Shown: positions 16,554 through 24,555 of the stretch, in pieces
How positions within the stretch are numbered: the first letter of the stretch is position 1
Layout: the number at the start of each line of letters is the position of its first letter
Assembly: GCF_050107715.1 (NCBI RefSeq)
Contig: NZ_JBNILN010000002.1
Location: 124,001 to 188,000, forward strand
Reading direction: 5' to 3'
From: Metabacillus_B sp050107715
Lineage (GTDB): Bacteria > Bacillota > Bacilli > Bacillales > Bacillaceae
DNA length: 64,000 bases
Translations under genes and position numbers: made by a program
The notes under the pieces: model-generated
What the model was told of the DNA's origin: nothing
Databases searched by the model: none
Seen by the model: only the letters and a program-made list of their open reading frames with translations

Positions 16554-17630
16554 ATGAGTCACGCAGAATTAGAAGCACTACGGGAAAGAGCAGACGAGAT
16601 TAACCTGCAAATCCTAAAGTTGATTAATGAACGCGGAAGATTGGTTCAGGAAATCGGTAAAGCGAAAGAAGCACAAGGGGTTAACCGCTATGATCCGGTA
16701 CGTGAACGAAAAATGCTGAATCAAATTCTTGAATCCAATGACGGACCATTTGAGCAATCTACTCTTCAGCATATATTTAAAGAAATATTCAAAGCGGGGC
16801 TTGAGCTTCAGGAGGATGACCACAGCAAGGCAATGCTTGTTTCCAGAAAGAAAAAGCCGGAAGACACGGTAGTCACCGTAAAAGGAGAGCCGATTGGCGA
16901 CGGCGGTCAGTCATTCATTGTCGGGCCATGTGCAGTGGAAAGCTATGAGCAGGTGGCAGCAGTGGCAGAAGCTGCCAAGAAGCAGGGAATTAAATTGCTT
17001 CGAGGAGGGGCTTTCAAGCCAAGAACAAGCCCATACGATTTCCAGGGACTTGGTCTGGAAGGGCTGAAAATCCTTAAAAAAGTAGCAGATGAATACGATT
17101 TGGCTGTTATTAGTGAAATCGTTAATCCGGCAGATATTGAAACAGCGCTTGATTATGTGGATGTCATCCAAATTGGAGCGCGCAACATGCAGAACTTTGA
17201 ATTGCTGAAAGCAGCCGGTGCGGTACGCAAGCCTGTCCTCCTGAAAAGAGGCCTTGCCGCAACGCTTCAGGAGTTCATGAATGCTGCAGAATACATTATC
17301 TCCCAGGGGAACGATCAGATTATTCTTTGTGAACGCGGAATTCGCACCTATGAAAAAGCTACCCGCAATACACTGGATATTTCTGCAGTACCTATCCTTA
17401 AGCAGGAGACACACCTTCCAGTATTCGTAGATGTGACCCACTCCACAGGAAGAAAGGATCTTCTTCTTCCGACAGCAAAAGCAGCTCTGGCAATCGGGGC
17501 AGATGGAGTGATGGCAGAGGTACACCCTGATCCAGCAGTGGCATTGTCAGACTCAGCGCAGCAAATGAATATTGAAGAGTTCAACAGCTGGATTTCGGAA
17601 TTAAGGCCATTAGTAAAAGCAAAAGCATAA
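16554..17630 (+). CDS. aroA: Bifunctional chorismate mutase / DAHP synthase AroA
   Basis: 358 residues, the length of B. subtilis AroA (AroA(G)). The N-terminal chorismate mutase domain (about 1-85) includes LRERADEINLQIL and senses prephenate or chorismate as feedback. The DAHP synthase domain (about 100-358) condenses phosphoenolpyruvate and erythrose-4-phosphate at the entry of the shikimate pathway; GPCAVES, GGAFKPRTSPY, KRG, CERG and DVTHSTGR are visible. The start at 16554 gives MSHAELE, as in orthologues; an ATG nine bases earlier lies too close to AAAGG. It is followed by a terminator and then ccpA. Confidence 0.97.
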   Translation: MSHAELEALRERADEINLQILKLINERGRLVQEIGKAKEAQGVNRYDPVRERKMLNQILESNDGPFEQSTLQHIFKEIFKAGLELQEDDHSKAMLVSRKKKPEDTVVTVKGEPIGDGGQSFIVGPCAVESYEQVAAVAEAAKKQGIKLLRGGAFKPRTSPYDFQGLGLEGLKILKKVADEYDLAVISEIVNPADIETALDYVDVIQIGARNMQNFELLKAAGAVRKPVLLKRGLAATLQEFMNAAEYIISQGNDQIILCERGIRTYEKATRNTLDISAVPILKQETHLPVFVDVTHSTGRKDLLLPTAKAALAIGADGVMAEVHPDPAVALSDSAQQMNIEEFNSWISELRPLVKAKA

Positions 17631-17647
17631 GCAGACAGATTACGCAT

Positions 17648-17681
17648 AAAATTGCCGGTATTCAGCCGGCAATTTTTTTTT
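17648..17681 (+). terminator. Terminator after aroA
   Basis: AAATTGCCGG and CCGGCAATTT with a seven-base loop, followed by a long T-run. Confidence 0.9.
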
Positions 17682-17696
17682 GCAAAATTATTGCAG

Positions 17697-17713
17697 GAGT
17701 AAGCGCTTTATAA
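17697..17713 (+). promoter_or_regulatory. Candidate cre site upstream of ccpA (1)
   Basis: GTAAGCGCTTTA has the palindromic AAGCGCTT core of a catabolite-responsive element and sits 180 bases before ccpA. This suggests CcpA autoregulation, but flank matches are partial. Confidence 0.4.
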
Positions 17714-17754
17714 TAGGATAAAATCAAATTCCATGTTAAAACGTTGTAAATTCG

Positions 17755-17771
17755 TTGCTTACGCTTTCATT
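17755..17771 (-). promoter_or_regulatory. Candidate cre site upstream of ccpA (2)
   Basis: Read on the minus strand, TGAAAGCGTAAGCA matches 12 of 14 positions of the cre consensus TGWAANCGNTNWCA. Confidence 0.4.
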
Positions 17772-17887
17772 GTATCGTATGATAGGGTACATGAATGTAG
17801 AATTAGAGCGGTTTTAGTATTATTTTGTCAATTTGCTCATACTACAAATAAACAGGACATGCAGGCTAGTTAAAGGAGTGTATAAAA

Positions 17888-18889
17888 ATGAGCAATATTA
17901 CCATATATGATGTGGCGCGGGAAGCAAACGTTTCAATGGCTACCGTATCACGTGTCGTGAATGGAAATCCAAATGTAAAACCAACAACCCGGAAAAAGGT
18001 GCTTGAGTCCATAGAGCGTCTTGGATACCGTCCTAACGCGGTAGCGCGGGGTCTTGCGAGTAAAAAAACCACAACGGTAGGCGTCATTATTCCGGATATT
18101 TCAAGCATATTTTATGCAGAACTGGCACGCGGAATTGAAGACATCGCAACAATGTATAAGTACAACATCATCTTGAGCAACTCGGACCAGAACAAAGACA
18201 AGGAGCTTCATCTTCTGAACACCATGCTCGGCAAGCAGGTAGACGGAATTTTGTTTATGAGCGGAAATATAACAAATGAGCACACAGAAGAGTTTAAACG
18301 CTCTCCTGTTCCAATTGTTCTCGCTGCTTCAGTGGATATGGAAAATGAAACTCATTCGGTTACTATTAATTACGAGCAGGGTGCATTCGATGCGGTCACC
18401 ATGCTGGCTGAAAAAGGCCATAAACGGATTGGGTATGTAACAGGGCCTCTGGAAGAGCCGGCAAACTCCAAGTTAAAACTCGCAGGCTACAAACGTGCTC
18501 TCAGCGAAGCAGGTCTGACATTTGATGAAGAGCTGGTGACTGAAGGAGACTACACGTATGACTCCGGAATTGAAGCGTTTGAAAAGCTGCAGGAGCTGGA
18601 AAGTAAACCGACTGCTATCTTTGTTGGTACAGATGAAATGGCACTTGGTGTGATCCACTCTGCACAGGACCGCGGTCAAAGCATTCCCGGTGACATTGAA
18701 GTAATCGGATTCGATAATACGCGCCTGTCTACAATGGTTCGTCCACAGCTGACGACTGTGGTTCAGCCGACATATGATATTGGAGCCGTTGCTATGCGTC
18801 TACTTACTAAGCTGATGAATAAAGAATCCGTAGAAGAAAAAGCATTTGAACTTCCGCACCGCATTGAAGTGCGTCAATCTACGAAATAA
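17888..18889 (+). CDS. ccpA: Catabolite control protein A
   Basis: 333 residues, LacI/GalR family. CcpA with HPr(Ser-P) binds cre sites and is the global regulator of carbon catabolite repression and activation in Bacillus. The N-terminal helix-turn-helix TIYDVAREANVSMATVSRVVNG occupies about residues 4-25, followed by the hinge helix region (NAVARGLASKKT) and a periplasmic-binding-protein-like core. The start has AAAGGAG upstream. Candidate cre sites upstream of this gene, acsA/acuA and fruR suggest it controls neighbours in this window. In B. subtilis motPS follows ccpA; here a terminator and convergent acuC follow instead. Confidence 0.97.
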   Translation: MSNITIYDVAREANVSMATVSRVVNGNPNVKPTTRKKVLESIERLGYRPNAVARGLASKKTTTVGVIIPDISSIFYAELARGIEDIATMYKYNIILSNSDQNKDKELHLLNTMLGKQVDGILFMSGNITNEHTEEFKRSPVPIVLAASVDMENETHSVTINYEQGAFDAVTMLAEKGHKRIGYVTGPLEEPANSKLKLAGYKRALSEAGLTFDEELVTEGDYTYDSGIEAFEKLQELESKPTAIFVGTDEMALGVIHSAQDRGQSIPGDIEVIGFDNTRLSTMVRPQLTTVVQPTYDIGAVAMRLLTKLMNKESVEEKAFELPHRIEVRQSTK

Positions 18890-18895
18890 AGAGTC

Positions 18896-18921
18896 AAAAG
18901 GCACCTCGCGGGGTGCCTTTT
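18896..18921 (+). terminator. Terminator after ccpA
   Basis: AAAAGGCACC and GGTGCCTTTT with a six-base loop. Confidence 0.85.
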
Positions 18922-19035
18922 GTAATGCCTTCTTCGTGAAGCAGCCTAACTATGCGCTGAGCGGGACCCGGCTGATAACATGGATCTGTAAACAGATATT
19001 GGATTCGTGAAGGTGTGAATGGGCTGACAAATACA

Positions 19036-20217
19036 TCAGCCGTTTACATTTCGTCTGCCGGTACTTTCTTCGCTTTGCATAATCGGATGCAGAGCCTTTT
19101 TTACAGTTTGGGCATTTTTCTCTTCAATTTCTTTTTTCCTCGGTATGGGCTTATAGAGCGGCTTTTGATCCTCCCATGTAGAAGGAAGCGGAACAGGGGC
19201 TTTGTCTTTCCAAGCCTGAAGCCATTCTTCAGGCAATTGGCCAGAAGGGGTTTCATTCAGCATTTCAAGCCAAATCAAAGACCAGGCTCTCGGTACAACT
19301 CTCCATATATCATATCCGCCGCCGCCAACCGCAATCCACCGTCCCTGGCAATATTCATGGGCGAGCTCATGGGCGAGTTTTGGAATTTCTTTGTAAATCT
19401 CCATAGTAGAGGATAAATGGGTCAATGGATCGTAATAATGGGCATCCGCTCCATTCTGGCTAAAAATGATATCCGGTTTAAAGAATTTCACCACTTCACG
19501 GAATGATTTTCGATAGGCATTCAGCCAAGATTCATCCTCAGTAAAGGCATCAAGCGGAATATTAAATGAGTATCCGTAGCCTAATCCGTGACCGCGTTCG
19601 GTAACGTTTCCAGTGCCGGGGAATAAATAGCGGCCCGTTTCATGCAAAGACAGCGTGCAAACTGAAGGATCATCGTAAAATGTCCATTGCACCCCATCTC
19701 CATGATGAGCATCGGTATCTACGTACATGACTCTGGCATGGTACTTTTCCTGCAAGTATTTAATGGCGACCGAGCTGTCATTATAAATGCAGAAGCCAGA
19801 AGCTTTTCCGCGAAAGCCGTGGTGCAGGCCGCCTCCCAAATTTAAAGCATGGTTTGCTTTTCCAGTCATGACTTGATCTGCAGTCTCCAATGTCCCCCCG
19901 ACAAGAAGAGCGCTCGCCTCATGCATTCCTTTAAAGATGGGGGTATCCTCTGTACCTATTCCATAATTGGAGGCTTCTTCGTCCCTTAGCCCCCCTTTTC
20001 CTGCTCTTTGAACGGCATGAATATACTTCGCATCATGCACCAATGCGAGTTCTTCTTCAGTGGCTATTCTTGGAGCAACAATCTGGCTTTCACCCAATTT
20101 CCCCATTTTCTTCAGCAGATCAAGTGTCAGTTCAACCCGAAGCTGATTAAAGGGATGGTGCTGACTGAACTGGTAAGTCAAAAAATCTTTGGAATAAATA
20201 AATACTGAATCCTTCAT
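19036..20217 (-). CDS. acuC: Acetoin utilization protein AcuC, class I deacetylase
   Basis: 393 residues, zinc-dependent histone-deacetylase family. In B. subtilis AcuC removes the acetyl group that AcuA places on acetyl-CoA synthetase and so reactivates AcsA. The catalytic region is visible: HHGFRG, GFCIYND, and the zinc-binding VDTDAHHGDGVQ near residues 165-177, with the later aspartate in SQNGADAH. The ATG overlaps the acuB stop by four bases (ATGA), so translation is probably coupled. It is the last gene of acuABC, facing ccpA. Confidence 0.95.
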   Translation of the reverse strand: MKDSVFIYSKDFLTYQFSQHHPFNQLRVELTLDLLKKMGKLGESQIVAPRIATEEELALVHDAKYIHAVQRAGKGGLRDEEASNYGIGTEDTPIFKGMHEASALLVGGTLETADQVMTGKANHALNLGGGLHHGFRGKASGFCIYNDSSVAIKYLQEKYHARVMYVDTDAHHGDGVQWTFYDDPSVCTLSLHETGRYLFPGTGNVTERGHGLGYGYSFNIPLDAFTEDESWLNAYRKSFREVVKFFKPDIIFSQNGADAHYYDPLTHLSSTMEIYKEIPKLAHELAHEYCQGRWIAVGGGGYDIWRVVPRAWSLIWLEMLNETPSGQLPEEWLQAWKDKAPVPLPSTWEDQKPLYKPIPRKKEIEEKNAQTVKKALHPIMQSEESTGRRNVNG

Positions 20218-20858
20218 AAGGACATCCCCGGCATATTCGGCCAGAGAACGTGGTATCCTGAGGCTTCCAAATCGGTGATAAGACCGGTCGGATTCATTGT
20301 TTGCACCCGGAAAACAAGTATTTTAAATAGAGGGTCCCGATCCGGATAAACGAGAACACTCGAGATATTAATCCTCCGCTCACTGAAAACCGCTGTTATC
20401 TCCGCAAGCATTCCAGCCTTATTGGATACCTTTACTTCAATTTGGGATCCAGGCTGATCGGCCCCCGTGAGCTGTACGAACGTATGGAGAAGGTCTGACT
20501 CTGTAATAATCCCCTCCAGCCTTCCCGCTCTCAATATTGGCATACAGCCTATTTTCCGTTCGTAAAAGATGGAGGATATTTCTTCAACGAAATCGAGAGG
20601 GTGGCCTGTTATGACATCTGTTTTCATAAACTTTTCAAGCGGCTGATTCAACTCGTCCATTCTTTCTGCGAGCTGATAGACAGGAGGACTTGCATCTTTT
20701 ATATCTCTGTCGGATAGAATTCCGGTAAGGATGCCCTCTTCATTTACGACGGGAATATGACGGATTCGTTTTGCTTTCATTACTTCAATGGCTTTACCCA
20801 GTGTGTCTCTCGGTAAAAGGGTAACCACCTGCTTGTTCATGATTTGATCAACAATCAT
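20214..20858 (-). CDS. acuB: AcuB, CBS-pair and ACT domain protein
   Basis: 214 residues, as in B. subtilis. Two CBS domains (about residues 4-60 and 75-135) bind adenine nucleotides in many proteins; a C-terminal ACT domain (about 142-210, SNKAGMLAEITAVFSERRINISSV) normally binds small ligands such as amino acids. AcuB is thought to tune acetate/acetoin use; its exact biochemical role is not settled. Start ATG 20858 has AAAGGGG upstream. It lies between acuA and acuC. Confidence 0.92.
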   Translation of the reverse strand: MIVDQIMNKQVVTLLPRDTLGKAIEVMKAKRIRHIPVVNEEGILTGILSDRDIKDASPPVYQLAERMDELNQPLEKFMKTDVITGHPLDFVEEISSIFYERKIGCMPILRAGRLEGIITESDLLHTFVQLTGADQPGSQIEVKVSNKAGMLAEITAVFSERRINISSVLVYPDRDPLFKILVFRVQTMNPTGLITDLEASGYHVLWPNMPGMSL

Positions 20859-20914
20859 GTATCCCAACCCCTTTACATTTCATACCCGGTTTTTTTCTCC
20901 CTATTGTCTGTCAG

Positions 20915-21547
20915 TTAATACATAAAACGATTCTTGAAGCGGAGTCTGTCAAATTGCTGAATGGAATCCTGATCGATTCGTTTGCCGATTCTCGCCATTA
21001 GGCAATTGGCTGGATGGGAACTGATTTCCGGTTCATCGGTGGCATACCATTCCAGCCCTCCGGCATTCATCATTTTTTCCATTACTTTACGGTATTCCCA
21101 TACGTTTAAGCTTGTTCCTTTCAAATCCCAGTGCCAGTAATATTCCGTCGTGATGATGATATAATCTTCCATTTTGTCATCCATCATGGAAACCCTTAAG
21201 AGATTTTTTCCAACCGCACATCCCCTGAACTCAGGAATGACCTCGATTGCCCCGAGTTCAATCAGATTTTCCATGTTTCCTTCAGACCATCTTTCCAGTG
21301 GATCGGGATATAAATACGTTACATAGCCGACAATGGTATGCTTATGCCTGGCAATCAATATTCGTCCTTCCGGAAGGTCGGCGATTTCAATCAGTGCTTT
21401 ATGCTGCTGACCAGGCGGCCTGAAAGCAACTAAATCTTTATGAAATTCATAGCCTGATAGTTTGCTGGATGCAATGGGACCTTCAATAATAAGAGTCCCG
21501 CCGGAGGTTTTTAATTCCATTGCATTGTAAGTCTTGCTGTGTTCCAT
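20915..21547 (-). CDS. acuA: Protein acetyltransferase AcuA
   Basis: 210 residues, GNAT fold, nearly identical in layout to B. subtilis AcuA. It acetylates the active-site lysine of acetyl-CoA synthetase and inactivates it. The acetyl-CoA-binding region is EFRGCAVGKNLL near residues 107-118. The start at 21547 (MEHSKTYN) matches the family and has GGCGGGTGA upstream; the frame extends 27 codons further without support. Its transcription starts within a divergent region shared with acsA, with a terminator-like hairpin between promoter and gene. Confidence 0.93.
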   Translation of the reverse strand: MEHSKTYNAMELKTSGGTLIIEGPIASSKLSGYEFHKDLVAFRPPGQQHKALIEIADLPEGRILIARHKHTIVGYVTYLYPDPLERWSEGNMENLIELGAIEVIPEFRGCAVGKNLLRVSMMDDKMEDYIIITTEYYWHWDLKGTSLNVWEYRKVMEKMMNAGGLEWYATDEPEISSHPANCLMARIGKRIDQDSIQQFDRLRFKNRFMY

Positions 21548-21647
21548 TCGGTCACCCGCCTTTTCTAAGTCAATCGTAGGTATTTGTTCAATCATTATAT
21601 ACGTACTTTCTGGAGGAATCCCAATCATTGCCTGGGGGAATAAGGAA

Positions 21648-21679
21648 AAATAGAAAGCCGGCAGCCGGTTAAACTTTCT
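21648..21679 (-). terminator. Terminator-like hairpin in the acuA leader
   Basis: Read on the minus strand, AACCGG-ctg-CCGG-TT inside AGAAAG/CTTTCT, followed by ATTTTT. It lies 100 bases before the acuA start and 145 bases after the predicted promoter, so it could attenuate acuABC or end a small separate transcript. Confidence 0.5.
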
Positions 21680-21823
21680 ATGCAGGAATCAATCTTTCGA
21701 GCTCAGCCTTGAGCGGTGTGTCTGTACCAGTGGCGCTGCTCTTTTTCAGGAGCCACACGCTATTTTCTTCAATCGGCCTGCGGGTTTTCTTAGGATCTCC
21801 TGCATGCCGTGAAACTTCCTTCT

Positions 21824-21853
21824 ATTATACTACAAATAATAAAGCGTTTTCAC
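21824..21853 (-). promoter_or_regulatory. Promoter directed toward acuA, overlapping a cre
   Basis: On the minus strand GTGAAA, an 18-base spacer and TATAAT (21824-21829). The -35 and part of the spacer coincide with the cre at 21839-21853. Confidence 0.55.
21839..21853 (-). promoter_or_regulatory. cre site between acsA and acuA
   Basis: TGAAAACGCTTTAT on the minus strand matches the cre consensus at 12 of 14 positions. The B. subtilis acsA-acuA region is known to be CcpA-repressed, which supports the call. Confidence 0.65.
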
Positions 21854-21871
21854 AAACATATTGTTTAAAAA

Positions 21872-21900
21872 TTGAGAAAAATCAACTCGTATACTATAAT
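21872..21900 (+). promoter_or_regulatory. SigA promoter for acsA
   Basis: TTGAGA (21872-21877), exactly 17 bases, TATAAT (21895-21900), 35 bases before the acsA start. The cre lies just upstream. Confidence 0.8.
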
Positions 21901-21934
21901 AAAAGTTGAATGATGAAAAGAGGGGGATTCAGGG

Positions 21935-23650
21935 ATGAAATTGGAAGCGCTCCCAGCGTCGAAGGGGAATCATAATCTAAAAGACTACGAAGAAGCTTAT
22001 CTGAATTTTAACTGGAAAGATGCAGAGAAGAACTTCTCATGGCATCATACAGGAAAAATGAATGCAGCCTACGAAGCAATTGACCGTCATGCAGAAACCC
22101 ATCGGAAAAATAAAGTTGCGCTTTATTATCGAGACCCTTCCCGGAACGAAAAATATACGTTTAAAGAAATGAAGGATCTATCCAGCAAGGCGGGAAACGT
22201 TCTGCGCCAGGCAGCCAATGTTGAAAAAGGAGACCGGGTCTTCGTATTTATGCCGAGAACACCTGAGCTATATTTTATCATTATGGGCGCAATAAAGGCC
22301 GGTGCTATTGTCGGACCGTTATTCGAAGCATTTATGGAAGGGGCCGTTAAAGACCGCTTGTTTGACAGCAGTGCCAAAGTGATTGTGACAACACCCGAAC
22401 TGCTTGAACGGGTGCCGCATGATGAACTCCCTGCACTAGAGCACATTATTCTTGTAGGCGGACAGCCAGAGGAAGAGAAGTACATTCATTTCCATGAAGA
22501 AATGGAGAAGGCAAGCAAAGAATTTGAAATCGAATGGTTGAATGAAGATGACGGGATGCTGCTTCATTACACTTCCGGGTCTACCGGTAAGCCAAAAGGG
22601 GTTCTTCACGTACAGCGTGCCATGATTCAGCATTATCAAACGGCTGAATGGGTGCTTGACTTGAAGGAGGATGATGTTTATTGGTGCACAGCAGACCCAG
22701 GCTGGGTAACAGGTACAGTCTACGGTATCTTCGGTCCTTGGCTGCACGGAGCATCCAATGTTATTGTCGGCGGAAGGTTTAAGCCTGAAGCCTGGTACAA
22801 TACGATTGAAGAGTTGGGCGTTTCTGTATGGTACAGCGCACCAACGGCATTCAGAATGCTGATGGGGGCAGGGGATGAAATCATAAAAGATTTTAATCTC
22901 AGCAGTCTCCGCCACGTCCTGAGCGTTGGAGAGCCGCTGAACCCGGAAGTAATCCGCTGGGGAATGAAAGTATTCAGCCACCGCATCCATGATACATGGT
23001 GGATGACGGAAACTGGAGCCCAAACGATTTGCAATTACCCATCGCTTGAAATCAAGCCAGGTTCCATGGGCCGTCCGGTACCAGGTGTCAAGGCAGCCAT
23101 CGTGGATGATCAGGGCAATGAGCTGCAGGCGTACCAAATGGGAAACCTCGCGATAAAAAAAGGCTGGCCATCCATGATGAACGCCATCTGGAACAATCCT
23201 GAAAAATATGAATCCTACTTCATGCCGGGCGACTGGTACGTCTCTGGGGATTCTGCCTACATGGACGAAGATGGGTACTTTTGGTTTCAAGGCAGAATTG
23301 ATGATGTCATCATGACCTCTGGTGAAAGAGTGGGCCCGTTTGAGGTAGAAAGCAAGCTTGTGGAGCATCCCGCGATTGCAGAAGCGGGAGTAATCGGAAA
23401 GCCGGATCCTGTGCGCGGTGAAATCATTAAGGCGTTCATTGCACTCAGAGACGGCTACGAACCTTCCGAAGAATTAAGCGAAGAGATCCGGACCTTCGTG
23501 AAAAAAGGTCTGGCTGCCCATGCGGCTCCAAGGGAAATCGAATTTAAAGATAAACTGCCGAAAACAAGAAGCGGTAAAATTATGCGCCGGGTATTAAAGG
23601 CTTGGGAACTTGATCTGCCCGCCGGTGACTTATCTACAATGGAGGACTGA
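21935..23650 (+). CDS. acsA: Acetyl-CoA synthetase AcsA
   Basis: 571 residues, AMP-forming acyl-CoA synthetase family. It activates acetate to acetyl-CoA through an acetyl-adenylate. The P-loop-like motif YTSGSTGKPKGV is near residue 213, with later YGIFGP and GSGDSAYMDEDGYFWFQGR regions typical of the class. The C-terminal lysine K548 in TRSGKIMRR is the residue acetylated by AcuA and deacetylated by AcuC, both encoded divergently. A GAGGGGG site precedes the ATG. Likely repressed by CcpA through the upstream cre. Confidence 0.96.
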   Translation: MKLEALPASKGNHNLKDYEEAYLNFNWKDAEKNFSWHHTGKMNAAYEAIDRHAETHRKNKVALYYRDPSRNEKYTFKEMKDLSSKAGNVLRQAANVEKGDRVFVFMPRTPELYFIIMGAIKAGAIVGPLFEAFMEGAVKDRLFDSSAKVIVTTPELLERVPHDELPALEHIILVGGQPEEEKYIHFHEEMEKASKEFEIEWLNEDDGMLLHYTSGSTGKPKGVLHVQRAMIQHYQTAEWVLDLKEDDVYWCTADPGWVTGTVYGIFGPWLHGASNVIVGGRFKPEAWYNTIEELGVSVWYSAPTAFRMLMGAGDEIIKDFNLSSLRHVLSVGEPLNPEVIRWGMKVFSHRIHDTWWMTETGAQTICNYPSLEIKPGSMGRPVPGVKAAIVDDQGNELQAYQMGNLAIKKGWPSMMNAIWNNPEKYESYFMPGDWYVSGDSAYMDEDGYFWFQGRIDDVIMTSGERVGPFEVESKLVEHPAIAEAGVIGKPDPVRGEIIKAFIALRDGYEPSEELSEEIRTFVKKGLAAHAAPREIEFKDKLPKTRSGKIMRRVLKAWELDLPAGDLSTMED

Positions 23651-23746
23651 GAAGTACTCTGGAGGAAGAAGGCAGGCTATGCACTGTCTGTCCTCTTTCC
23701 TTTAAAGGAAATTGTCCGTAAGAGGCAGTCCCATAAAAACGGAAAA

Positions 23747-23806
23747 AGAAGAGGCTGACTCAATTGGCCGGAGGAATCCGGCCCTGTGAGTCCCCTCTTT
23801 TTTTTG
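23747..23806 (+). terminator. Long terminator after acsA
   Basis: AAGAGG..GACTCA..GGCCGGA pairs with TCCGGCC..TGAGTC..CTCTT, followed by eight T residues. Confidence 0.85.
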
Positions 23807-23923
23807 GCTGCAATAGCAGGCGGCAGAGTTGTCCCTGTATAACTCCCCTACTTTAATCATAGCTGGGAGAAAAGATGTTTTTTTCCTGAGGCTTTGTTAA
23901 AGCATTGTGTTGATTTTTCACAC

Positions 23924-24057
23924 CTGTTGATTGGAGCGGAAGGCGTGAGACTCCGAGCTAAGAGCAGCGGGTCAGGTGAGACCCCGCAGTCGCGAAGCGA
24001 GGAGGAGGCTCACCGCCCGCCCAAGGATAAGCGAACGCCTGCAGCGGAAATCAACAG
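23924..24057. repeat. Complete copy of a long inverted-repeat intergenic element
   Basis: A 134-base element bounded by CTGTTGATT and AATCAACAG, with GGAGCGGAAGGC near one end and GCCTGCAGCGGAA near the other. A nested GGTGAG/CTCACC hairpin lies in its centre. The whole can fold into one long stem. Shorter or degenerate relatives occur at several other intergenic sites in this window. I recognise similar dispersed sequences from many Bacillaceae genomes; their function is not established. Confidence 0.8.
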
Positions 24058-24063
24058 CCAAGT

Positions 24064-24224
24064 TTAACAGAGCTTTTCCTGAAAGCAGATTAAAAAGTGC
24101 TGCCAGAGAAATCATTCCTAACCTGGCAGCTTTTAATACTTATGAGATGGGGCATTTCCCATCTGAAGAACATCTTGTGAAAATTAACCGTGATATCTTA
24201 AATTTCCTAAAGAAGCATTACTGA
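24064..24224 (+). pseudogene. C-terminal remnant of an alpha/beta hydrolase
   Basis: About 50 codons read SRLKSAAREIIPN..., then YEMGHFPSEEH and INRDILNFLKKHY, ending in TGA. This is the usual C-terminal pattern of alpha/beta hydrolases, with the catalytic histidine in GHFP and the final helix. No N-terminal part is present: the repeat element abuts directly upstream. No start codon with a ribosome-binding site serves this frame. I read it as a gene decayed by deletion. Confidence 0.6.
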
Positions 24225-24272
24225 TTTTAAAGTAGAAGTAAACATTTTGCTGTTTCATTATTACGAGGATAG

Positions 24273-24307
24273 AAGGTGCCTGAACGGAATTTTAAGGCAC
24301 CTTTTTT
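24273..24307 (+). terminator. Terminator after the hydrolase remnant
   Basis: AAGGTGCCT and AGGCACCTT with a 13-base loop, then TTTT. Confidence 0.7.
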
Positions 24308-24427
24308 GCGATGAATTTGTTTTTTCCCTGCAGAAGCGGAATCCATCCTTTCGTTACCCGGCTGACGATGGCAGCTGCTGAATTTTCTTTCTCATTGATC
24401 ACTACATCCTGAATAGATGAGTATATT

Positions 24428-24483
24428 TGAACGAAAATGATTGGATTTATTAAATTCAGCATGAATATGAATGAAAATGATTG
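24428..24483 (+). promoter_or_regulatory. Paired direct repeats, candidate FruR operators
   Basis: TGAACGAAAATGATTG at 24428-24443 and TGAATGAAAATGATTG at 24468-24483 differ at one base and are exactly 40 bases apart, about four helical turns. They sit just upstream of the fru promoter. DeoR-family repressors commonly use direct repeats, so FruR is the likely ligand (inference). Confidence 0.6.
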
Positions 24484-24490
24484 TTTTTGG

Positions 24491-24519
24491 TTGATTTTTG
24501 TAAGGGCTTTCGTTACACT
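24491..24519 (+). promoter_or_regulatory. fruRKA promoter with embedded cre
   Basis: TTGATT (24491-24496), 17 bases, TACACT (24514-24519). TGTAAGGGCTTTCG at 24499-24512 lies in the spacer and matches 12 of 14 cre positions, which would allow CcpA to block polymerase directly. Confidence 0.6.
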
Positions 24520-24555
24520 ATAGTCATAAGGCACTATCAGGCTGGAGGTGCGTAA

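Noticed and set aside
16911..17525. A 204-codon open frame antisense to aroA
   Set aside because: Opposite the conserved DAHP synthase domain; cysteine-rich nonsense translation.
22436..23368. A 310-codon open frame antisense to acsA
   Set aside because: It is complementary to a clearly conserved gene, has no ribosome-binding site and resembles no family; long antisense frames are common opposite such coding sequence.
23924..24057. The repeat element as a CRISPR array or insertion sequence
   Set aside because: There is one copy at the site, no spacer periodicity and no transposase; it is a single long inverted repeat.
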